Below the pieces are notes generated by a model. It searched no databases. It was not told the DNA's origin and saw only the letters and a program-made list of their open reading frames with translations. From positions 1 through 8,486 of the forward strand of contig QQUD01000551.1 of the NCBI GenBank assembly GCA_008501785.1: a stretch of 8,486 nt of DNA, given 5' to 3'. This document shows positions 1 through 6,366 of this stretch, piece by piece. Within the stretch, counting starts at the first letter, position 1; every line of letters starts with the position of its first letter. A program made the position numbers and the translations under genes. This DNA comes from Chloroflexota bacterium. Lineage in GTDB: Bacteria; Chloroflexota; Anaerolineae; Promineifilales; Promineifilaceae.

Positions 1-174
1 GGTGCGCACACGGTGCAGGAACCGGAGTTAGAAGGGGCGGAAGATATTTCGGTGGAAGAGGTGCCGTTGGATGAGGTGGCGGGGTTGATTCGAAACGGCC
101 GTATCACGCACTCGCTCGTTGTTGCTGCATTTTATCATTTGGAACGGTATGAAGAAGTGAATGGGAAATTGTAA
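1..174 (+). CDS. Nudix-family hydrolase, C-terminal end (ADP-ribose pyrophosphatase-like), 5' partial
   Basis: Frame 1 is open from the left edge to TAA at 172-174 and gives the last 57 residues of a protein whose start lies outside the window. The visible part matches the tail of Nudix hydrolases of the ADP-ribose pyrophosphatase type: an acidic Glu-rich stretch, the strand SVEEVPLDEV that leads into a helix, then LIRNGRITHSLVVAAFYHLE. This is the usual 'vpl-x-ev-x-li-x-G-x-I-x-h/da' pattern of the family. The Nudix box (GX5EX7REUXEEXGU) would lie upstream, so neither catalysis nor substrate can be confirmed. Family members hydrolyse nucleoside diphosphate derivatives such as ADP-ribose in the cytosol. 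The PEPC gene starts 21 nt downstream on the same strand with no terminator between, so co-transcription is likely. Family is fairly sure; substrate is inference. Confidence 0.7.
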   Translation, partial: GAHTVQEPELEGAEDISVEEVPLDEVAGLIRNGRITHSLVVAAFYHLERYEEVNGKL

Positions 175-195
175 ACAAAAAACGGAAAACGGGGA

Positions 196-3003
196 ATGGG
201 ACACGGAGGAAGTGTGGCATCTACACAAACGCAGTCTTTACTTAGTCAAGATATTCATTTTTTGGGAGATATTTTGGGGCAGGTAATTCGGAGACATGCG
301 GGGATTGAGCTGTTTGAGCTGGTTGAGCGGATGCGGGCGCTAACAAAGGCACGGCGCATTGATGATGATCCGGCGATTGATGCGCGGATTGTGCAGTTGG
401 TTACCAATTTTAAAACGGCTGAATCTGAACAGATTTCCCGTGCGTTTGCTGTTTACTTTGAACTGATTAATTTGGCAGAAGAGCAGTACCGCATTCAAGT
501 GCTGCGCGACCGAGAGCGCAAGGCGCATCCGCTGCCGCTGCGGGAGTCGATTGCGGCGGCGGTGGCCACGCTGCGCCAGATGGGTGTGGATGAGATTGAG
601 ATGAAGCAGATTTTGGAACGGCTGCATATCGAACTCGTCTTTACAGCACATCCGACGCAGGCGAAGCGCAGAACGGTGCTTTCTAAGCTGCGGCGCGTGG
701 CTGAGTCGCTGACGGAACGACACAATCATGATTTGCTGCCGTCGGAGCAGCAGCAGGTTGAAGATCATGTACGCGCTGAGGTGACGTCGCTGTGGTTTAC
801 GAATCGGATGCGAACGGCCGTTCTCACTGTCACTGACGAAGTTAAAACCGGCCTTTATTACGTCGATACGACGCTCTGGGCGGCGATTCCGGCGGTGTAT
901 CGCTCGATGACCCAGGCACTGGCAAAACATTACCCGACGTTGGATGCGCCCACGCGCTTTTTGAATTTCGGTTCGTGGATTGGCGGTGATCGAGACGGGA
1001 ATCCAAATGTGACGGCGGATGTGACGGCAGAGACGCTGCGGTTGCATCGTGGGTTGGCGGTGAATAAACATCGAGAAACGGCCGTTCAGCTCAATCGCTC
1101 GCTCACAGTTTCAGAGCAGTTGGTAGACATTCAAGCTGAATTTAAAGAAGCAGTACGAGCCGTTGGGCTAGAATCAGACCATCTTCAGTTTTTGAAAGGG
1201 CGCTATCCCCATGAACCATACCGGCTGTGGGCAGCGGCGTTGGCTGAAGAATTGGGTGCTGCGGCAGCAGGCAAAATGGTTGAACGCCTGAAAGGTATTT
1301 CGAATCCACCGCTGGCGCTGAAGAGCATGGATGATTTGCTGGAGCCGCTGAATTTGATGAATGAAACGCTGCGCCAGAGCAACCTGCGCGATTTGGCGAA
1401 GGATACGCTGGGGCAGATGCGATATCAGGGGCAAGTGTTTGGGCTGCATGTGGCACGGCTCGATATTCGACAGTACAGTGATTACAATACGGCCGTTCTT
1501 GACGAGCTATTTCGTTTACTGGGGCGACATGAGCAATTTGGTGAACTCACAGGTACTGAACGTGCTGAAGTTTTGTCAGAACAATTAGCAGCACCCGCTC
1601 CCGATTTGAGTCAGCTAAACCACAAAGCGTTGACACCTGAAACGGCTGAAACGCTAGACCTGTTCCAAATTTTGTTTCGGGCGTTTGATTTTTATGGACG
1701 CGAATTGATTGGCCCCTATATTGTGAGCATGACACATGGACCCGAGGATATTTTAGCGCCGTTACTCCTGGCAAAATGGCACGGTCTTTGCCTCGATCCA
1801 AACCGAGAGCAAGAAGGCCTAACGTTTGTGCCGCTGTTTGAAACACGTGAAGATTTGCGTGCGGCCCCTTCGGTGCTGTCTGATCTGTTTAATCATCCGG
1901 CCTATAACCCACATTTGGAGCGGGTAAACCGCGAACAAATTATTATGATTGGCTATTCGGACAGCAACAAAGATGCAGGCTACATGGCGGCGAATTGGGA
2001 GCTGTATCAGGCACAAGATGTGATTGCAGAGGCTTGTAAACAGTATCTGGTGAGATGGACGCTGTTTCATGGGCGTGGCGGCACGATTGCACGAGGAGGT
2101 GGTCCGGCAAATCGGGCCATCATAGCCCAGCCGCCTGGTTCGGTGAGTGGACGCATTCGGATCACGGAGCAGGGGGAAGTGATTGACGAGCGGTATGGAC
2201 ATCCGGCGGTGGCGCGGCGGCATTTAGAGCAGGTGGTTCATGCAGTGTTGGTAGCCAGTGTGCCGCAACATTTGAGCCGGTCGCGCAAGTTGAAACCGGA
2301 GTGGCGCGAGGCGATGGATGCGTTAACGGCCGTTTCCTATCGCACCTACCGCAAACTCGTCTACGAAACCCCAGAATTGCTCGAATATTGGCAGCAAGCC
2401 ACCCCAATTTCCGAACTGAGCCAGATGCAGATTGGGTCGCGTCCTTCGCGCCGTACTGCCAAAGCCACCTTTGCCAGTCTACGCGCCATTCCCTGGGGAT
2501 TTAGCTGGATGCAAAGTCGGCATGTCCTGCCTGGCTGGTACGGTGTTGGTGAAGCGCTCGAAGCTTACTGCAATTCATTGGAACGGCTGCAACTGCTGCA
2601 AGAGATGTACAATGAATGGCCGTTTTTCAAAGTTGTGATTGACAACGCGCAGGTATCTTTAGCGAAGGCAGATATGGGCATTGCACGGCTGTATGCGAAT
2701 TTAGTTGAGGATGAAGCAGTGCGAGATTTGATATTTGGTGAAATTGAGACTTCATTCTACCGGACACGTGACCAAATTTTGCAGGTAACAGGTCAACGAG
2801 AGATGTTAGACAATGATCCAACACTGCAACGCTCTGTTCAGCGCCGCAATCCATATGTGGATCCGTTAAACTTTATTCAAGTTGCAGTGCTGCGCAAGCT
2901 GCGCTTTTTGCCAGAACAAGACAGCCCTAAAGCGCAAGAACTGCTGCAAACCATATTCCTGACGATTAATGGAATTGCTTCTGGATTGAAAAATACTGGA
3001 TAG
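196..3003 (+). CDS. ppc: Phosphoenolpyruvate carboxylase (EC 4.1.1.31)
   Basis: This enzyme carboxylates phosphoenolpyruvate with bicarbonate to oxaloacetate and phosphate, the anaplerotic feed to the TCA cycle; it is a cytosolic, Mg-dependent tetramer. The 935-residue protein is complete (E. coli has 883). Visible motifs are VFTAHPTQAKRR with catalytic His152 (E. coli His138), GSWIGGDRDGNPNV at 259-272, metal ligands Glu549 (in PLFET) and Asp589, GYSDSNKDAGY at 586-596 with Lys592 (E. coli Lys546), and HGRGGTIARGG from His625 (E. coli His579). Arg633 matches E. coli Arg587. IGSRPSRR (746-753) and LRAIPW (762-767) follow, and the protein ends in the conserved NTG, where Asn933 matches the aspartate-binding Asn881 of E. 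coli. Feedback by aspartate is thus plausible. The start is uncertain: ATG 196 has only GGGGA directly before it, while an in-frame GTG at 214 has GGAGGA at 205-210 but just 3 nt of spacing. The choice changes six N-terminal residues only. It probably shares a transcript with the Nudix gene. Confidence 0.97.
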   Translation: MGHGGSVASTQTQSLLSQDIHFLGDILGQVIRRHAGIELFELVERMRALTKARRIDDDPAIDARIVQLVTNFKTAESEQISRAFAVYFELINLAEEQYRIQVLRDRERKAHPLPLRESIAAAVATLRQMGVDEIEMKQILERLHIELVFTAHPTQAKRRTVLSKLRRVAESLTERHNHDLLPSEQQQVEDHVRAEVTSLWFTNRMRTAVLTVTDEVKTGLYYVDTTLWAAIPAVYRSMTQALAKHYPTLDAPTRFLNFGSWIGGDRDGNPNVTADVTAETLRLHRGLAVNKHRETAVQLNRSLTVSEQLVDIQAEFKEAVRAVGLESDHLQFLKGRYPHEPYRLWAAALAEELGAAAAGKMVERLKGISNPPLALKSMDDLLEPLNLMNETLRQSNLRDLAKDTLGQMRYQGQVFGLHVARLDIRQYSDYNTAVLDELFRLLGRHEQFGELTGTERAEVLSEQLAAPAPDLSQLNHKALTPETAETLDLFQILFRAFDFYGRELIGPYIVSMTHGPEDILAPLLLAKWHGLCLDPNREQEGLTFVPLFETREDLRAAPSVLSDLFNHPAYNPHLERVNREQIIMIGYSDSNKDAGYMAANWELYQAQDVIAEACKQYLVRWTLFHGRGGTIARGGGPANRAIIAQPPGSVSGRIRITEQGEVIDERYGHPAVARRHLEQVVHAVLVASVPQHLSRSRKLKPEWREAMDALTAVSYRTYRKLVYETPELLEYWQQATPISELSQMQIGSRPSRRTAKATFASLRAIPWGFSWMQSRHVLPGWYGVGEALEAYCNSLERLQLLQEMYNEWPFFKVVIDNAQVSLAKADMGIARLYANLVEDEAVRDLIFGEIETSFYRTRDQILQVTGQREMLDNDPTLQRSVQRRNPYVDPLNFIQVAVLRKLRFLPEQDSPKAQELLQTIFLTINGIASGLKNTG

Positions 3004-3030
3004 GCTTGTCTATACCAATTGACAAGCTTA
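3001..3030 (+). terminator. Stem-loop over the ppc stop codon (weak terminator candidate)
   Basis: TAGGCTTGTC (3001-3010) pairs with GACAAGCTTA (3021-3030) over ten base pairs with one G-U wobble, and the loop has 10 nt. It sits on the PEPC stop codon. No U-tract follows (the next bases are taaactattg), so it is not a classical intrinsic terminator. It may still pause RNA polymerase or protect the 3' end of the ppc mRNA. The right arm contains the -35 box of the promoter below. Confidence 0.35.
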
Positions 3031-3046
3031 TAAACTATTGTATGAT
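3019..3046 (+). promoter_or_regulatory. Sigma-70-type promoter for the 996-aa gene
   Basis: TTGACA at 3019-3024 is a perfect -35 box. After 16 nt comes TATGAT at 3041-3046, one base off the consensus TATAAT. Transcription would start near 3053, giving a leader of about 240 nt before the ATG at 3291. It lies between a finished housekeeping gene and a run of large unknown genes, where a new transcription unit is expected. The -35 box lies inside the ppc 3' stem-loop. The match is read by eye; no start-site data are available. Confidence 0.55.
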
Positions 3047-3052
3047 GATTAT

Positions 3053-3290
3053 ATACTCAACAAACCACCCCACTATATAGCAAATTCCTATTGATTCTTT
3101 GCGTCCAAACCATTTAGTAACCTAAACCTGGAATCTTGCAAAACAAAATAATAGTAAGAGATTGACCTGACTTCACAGTCTAGCGGGAGCCTTAGCAAAA
3201 TTATGTTGTGGCGCACGCTGGACTGTTTGTGTATTGTGCTTTGATCTGATTGAACTGTTTGCGCAATGCAATCCTCGGAAAGGAGGATAA
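3053..3290 (+). other. Long, possibly structured 5' leader of the 996-aa gene
   Basis: This stretch has no credible gene and is visibly more AT-rich than the coding DNA. Read as RNA it can form several hairpins. A weaker upstream one pairs 3080-3088 with 3130-3139 (nine pairs, one bulged C) and encloses a small stem, TTTAG/CTAAA at 3113-3126. Hairpin A pairs 3175-3185 with 3216-3226 (11 pairs, one G-U). Hairpin B pairs 3230-3239 with 3261-3270 (10 pairs, two G-U). Hairpin C at 3271-3288 covers the Shine-Dalgarno. A, B and C lie almost end to end. This layout fits a cis-acting RNA that controls translation, but I recognise no known riboswitch class and the folds were found by hand. Confidence 0.4.
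3271..3288 (+). promoter_or_regulatory. Shine-Dalgarno-sequestering hairpin before the 996-aa gene
   Basis: ATCCTC (3271-3276) is the exact reverse complement of GAGGAT (3283-3288), with a 6-nt loop ggaaag. The right arm covers most of the strong ribosome-binding site AGGAGG (3281-3286), which stands 4 nt before the ATG at 3291. When the hairpin forms, the site would be hidden. Six pairs alone are weakly stable, but hairpin B ends at 3270, directly next to it, so coaxial stacking could help. Confidence 0.4.
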
Positions 3291-6281
3291 ATGCCACCAG
3301 AATCTTTCTCAGTTTCAGTGTTACGGCCGTTTGATCTACTACACCTCACCTTCCACTTCCAAAATCTGCGGTTGAATACAGATGATCCCAATGTGCCAAT
3401 GCTGGAGCGTGTTGAATCACTTCGACCAGCGTTGATTATTGTGCAGTTTCCCCCACAGCATGTGCAGGAAGAAGCTTTTTTTGAAGTAGAACCTGCTTTT
3501 CCTGGTGAAGAAGAGCCTCCCAATAATCCAGACCCTGCTGTGCAAGAGATTCCGCGCCATCCACCTGTGCGAGCATTAATGGCTGGTTCCAGCCGCCTTG
3601 TTTTTCGCCTGCCGGATGATGTGACAGCGCTGCCCTATTCGCTGACTGGCTTGCTCGACTGGTCTGGCTATGAACTGGCGGTTAACCCCCGGGCCTTGCC
3701 GCCTGAATTTGACGATGATGCGTTGGCAGCAGCTCAAATCCCGGTTAATGCGCCCGGTGTTGATGAATCAGCGATTGAGATTCCCTATCATCTGTTTCTT
3801 TCACCGAATCGATTTGCGCGTTGGATTCACAGCTTGAAACCAGTGGTGCGAAACGGCCGTTCTGAACTCTGGCATACACGGTTGGCAACTTTTTTGGAGG
3901 AAGAGGGCATTGTTACCGAATCGCCGACTGACAATCGCACCGTTCGTGCCATCTGGGCAACAGACTATGACACCAATCCCAACCCCAACCTGAATGACAC
4001 TGATGGTTTTCGTACCTCTATTAATCCCAGTGATCGGGCCATGCTGGTGCGCGAATCGTCAGATTTCACGATTGTTGAAGAACAGATTGACGACGAAACA
4101 ACGATTTTTTACGAACCTGCTGCCATTCCTGTAAACAAACTCATGCTCACATCTCAAGGGGCCTGGATGGACGTGCAGGGAGCCTGGGAGATTGATCCAT
4201 CATTGATGGAAACAGCCAATATGGACATTGAAGCATGGCGACACATCACCACGCAGGGCCGGGACCAATATGTTTGTGTTATGTATGCTGGTTTCCTCTA
4301 TCCATTTGGACATCGTGCATCGCTGATAAAAATCACTGAGCGTAAAATTCAACCTAGAAATGAAAATGATTCGTATTATTCAGCCTATTTGCGGCAGCGA
4401 CTTTATCTCGTTGTTCGTGAGCCGGTGAAGTCGTATCCGACAGCACAATTTGCGCACCAGGGGCGAGAACAGCCGCTGCGATCCCAAATTCGCGTGCATA
4501 CGCTGGTGACGCCAAATCTGGATATGCCTACAAATATTGCAAAAAAAGATTCGTTGTTTTGGGTGAGAGTGGGAGGGGATGATTATCCGTTTCAGTTTTC
4601 TGGGCGTGATGTAGACGGCCGTTCCATCTCTTTTTCCGGTGCAGTTATCTTTGTGCGGGCCAGTGAAGTGAGCGAAGCGTTCACGGTCGCTCGAGCTGCC
4701 TACAGCAACAGCGGTGATCGTCGCATTTGCCCTGTACCACGTCAGGAAATTGCCTATGCTCCTAAAAACACCGATAAAGATGGGGATTCTGTGCTGGTGA
4801 CGGAAAGCCTTACCTTTCACACACAAAATTCCTCCCAACCTGGATTTGAGATTTTTGATTTTACGCCGATACTGCATCGAGCCAATGTGCATATACCGGC
4901 CATTGAGCAGTTCGTTGGTTCACAAAAAGCTGTTGCTATTCAGCTTTTTGAGGGGTATTTGCAAAATGGTTTAGACCTGGCAAACAATCAGGCGACACTA
5001 TTTGCGGAACTTGTTGACGTTGCCGGATTGACGATTCCTACCGACAAAGCAGGGGGCCTCAGCACACCAAATATTGATGTAACAGGACTGTCCCAGCATC
5101 TGGGGCCAGTTGCTTCGAGCCTGAATGATTTGGCAAATGGCAGCTTTGATCCTCTATCTTTTTTTGGTCGAGCTGATGCGCAGCTTCTTGGAGGTTTGAG
5201 TCTGAGTGACATCATTACCAACATCTTTACCGATGATCAATTCCCGAAGCTGCTGCCTAAACTGGAACCACCCCCACCCGCAAAACCGGAAAAGCTCGTC
5301 ACCAAACTTGATTGGAAACCGACTGTCAAATCGGCAGGTGTGTTTGTCGCTGACGACAGCACAACCTTTGAAATAATGGCGCGGTTGGAACAAAAGCTGA
5401 CAGGTGCGGGCGATACCAGTTTTGAGATCAACGGCAAACTCACCAACTTCAAAATCAACTTTTTGCAAGTGATCGAAATCAGCTTCAATACACTCGAATT
5501 TCTTTCGGGAACCGGCAAGAAAGTAGACGTGAATGCGGATATTGTACCCATTGACGATGGTGGCATTCTGTTTTTGGGGCCACTAGCGTTTTTGAATGAG
5601 CTGCGCAAATACATTCCGTCAGATGGGTTTATCGACCCGCCGTTCCTCGACATTTCGCCAACGGGCGTATCGGTTGGGTTTACACAAGCACTGCCGCCAC
5701 TGGCTGTAGGCGTCTTCTCGTTGCAGAATGTAAACCTGGGCGCGGTTTTAAACCTGCCATTTACTGGTGAACCGGCCCGTTTCCGCTTTAACTTTTCAGA
5801 ACGGCACTGCCCATTTATTGTCACGGTTGGCATTTTTGGTGGCGGTGGTTTCTTTGCGTTGGCGCTGGGGCTAGACGGCATCGAGACGATTGAAGCGTCA
5901 CTTGAATTTGGGGGCAATGTGTCGCTGAACTTGGGTGTTGCCAGTGGTGGCGTGTATGTGATGGCGGGTATTTACTTCAAATATCAGGCGGTTGATCAGG
6001 TACAGCTTTCTGGTTATTTCCGTGCGGGTGGCAGTTTGAGTGTTTTGGGGTTGATCACGGTATCGCTGGAATTTTATCTGGAGCTTTCGTATATCGAAAA
6101 GAATGGCAATGCAAAAGTATGGGGCCGTGCATCGCTAACGGTTAAGGTTGAGGTGTTGTTCTTTAGCAAATCCGTCAGCATTACCGTTGAGCGCACCTTT
6201 AGCGGCTCGGCAGGTGATCCAACGTTTAGCCAGATGTTAACGCCTGGTGACTGGCGTGCTTATGCGCGTGCTTTTGCGTAA
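3291..6281 (+). CDS. Large uncharacterised protein (996 aa), beta-rich, no signal peptide
   Basis: I do not recognise a named family. The ATG is set by AGGAGG at 3281-3286, 4 nt upstream. The N-terminus has neither a signal peptide nor a lipobox. By eye there are three parts. Residues 1 to about 540 are beta-rich, with motifs that look conserved in character: RLVFRLPDD from 102, LTSQGAWMDVQGAWE at 286-300, a block at 314-353 (EAWRH..GRDQYV..YAGFLYPFGHRASLIKITERK), and LFWVRVGGDDYPFQF around Trp424. A more helical, Leu/Asn/Asp-rich stretch follows and ends in a proline hinge (PPPP at 660-663). From about 690 to the end come many alternating hydrophobic/polar strands with Gly-rich turns, including FGGGGFF near 849-855. 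Only three cysteines were noticed. No nucleotide-binding or catalytic motif was found. It is probably the first gene of an operon with the next large ORF. A structural, scaffold or surface-binding role is inference only. Confidence 0.9.
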   Translation: MPPESFSVSVLRPFDLLHLTFHFQNLRLNTDDPNVPMLERVESLRPALIIVQFPPQHVQEEAFFEVEPAFPGEEEPPNNPDPAVQEIPRHPPVRALMAGSSRLVFRLPDDVTALPYSLTGLLDWSGYELAVNPRALPPEFDDDALAAAQIPVNAPGVDESAIEIPYHLFLSPNRFARWIHSLKPVVRNGRSELWHTRLATFLEEEGIVTESPTDNRTVRAIWATDYDTNPNPNLNDTDGFRTSINPSDRAMLVRESSDFTIVEEQIDDETTIFYEPAAIPVNKLMLTSQGAWMDVQGAWEIDPSLMETANMDIEAWRHITTQGRDQYVCVMYAGFLYPFGHRASLIKITERKIQPRNENDSYYSAYLRQRLYLVVREPVKSYPTAQFAHQGREQPLRSQIRVHTLVTPNLDMPTNIAKKDSLFWVRVGGDDYPFQFSGRDVDGRSISFSGAVIFVRASEVSEAFTVARAAYSNSGDRRICPVPRQEIAYAPKNTDKDGDSVLVTESLTFHTQNSSQPGFEIFDFTPILHRANVHIPAIEQFVGSQKAVAIQLFEGYLQNGLDLANNQATLFAELVDVAGLTIPTDKAGGLSTPNIDVTGLSQHLGPVASSLNDLANGSFDPLSFFGRADAQLLGGLSLSDIITNIFTDDQFPKLLPKLEPPPPAKPEKLVTKLDWKPTVKSAGVFVADDSTTFEIMARLEQKLTGAGDTSFEINGKLTNFKINFLQVIEISFNTLEFLSGTGKKVDVNADIVPIDDGGILFLGPLAFLNELRKYIPSDGFIDPPFLDISPTGVSVGFTQALPPLAVGVFSLQNVNLGAVLNLPFTGEPARFRFNFSERHCPFIVTVGIFGGGGFFALALGLDGIETIEASLEFGGNVSLNLGVASGGVYVMAGIYFKYQAVDQVQLSGYFRAGGSLSVLGLITVSLEFYLELSYIEKNGNAKVWGRASLTVKVEVLFFSKSVSITVERTFSGSAGDPTFSQMLTPGDWRAYARAFA

Positions 6282-6287
6282 GAGACC

Positions 6288-6344
6288 ATCTTTCTGGAAG
6301 TTTTTTAGTGATTCATGTTTATCATGAACAACTTCCGGGAAGAT
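6288..6344 (+). promoter_or_regulatory. Long intergenic hairpin between the two large genes
   Basis: Positions 6288-6302 (ATCTTTCTGGAAGTT) pair with 6330-6344 (AACTTCCGGGAAGAT) over 15 bp with two G-U wobbles. Inside, TTCATG (6312-6317) pairs exactly with CATGAA (6323-6328) around a 5-nt loop. The structure fills most of the 85-nt gap and ends 7 nt before the next Shine-Dalgarno. There is a T-run at 6301-6306, but it lies in the left arm and loop, not after the stem, so this is not a standard rho-independent terminator. An RNA-processing site, a translation control element, or a brake that sets the ratio of the two proteins are all possible. Confidence 0.5.
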
Positions 6345-6351
6345 CGATTGC

Positions 6352-6358
6352 AGAGGAG
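6352..6358 (+). promoter_or_regulatory. Shine-Dalgarno of the downstream large gene
   Basis: AGAGGAG at 6352-6358 stands 8 nt before the ATG at 6367. It fixes the start of a frame that has no stop within the window, and it supports treating this gene as separate from the 996-aa gene. Confidence 0.65.
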
Positions 6359-6366
6359 CAGGAATT

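Noticed and set aside
340..1071. Antisense open frame of 243 codons inside ppc
   Set aside because: It lies opposite a strongly conserved PEPC region, and its translation is Arg/His/Gln-rich with no family resemblance. It is a by-product of codon use on the other strand.
3203..3244. 13-codon leader ORF (MLWRTLDCLCIVL)
   Set aside because: The nearest Shine-Dalgarno-like bases (GGGAG, 3185-3189) are 13 nt away, there is no run of regulatory codons, and it would cross both hairpins A and B. Chance is the simpler explanation.
3222..3261. Direct repeat ACTGTTTG at 3222-3229 and 3254-3261, considered as an operator pair
   Set aside because: Eight bases, 32 nt apart, with no symmetry and no conserved flanks. 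Each copy is partly used by the proposed hairpins, so there is no separate evidence for protein binding.
5237..5917. Antisense open frame of 226 codons inside the 996-aa gene
   Set aside because: Ser/Pro/Lys-rich translation of low complexity opposite a well-supported gene with a good ribosome-binding site; no domain is visible.
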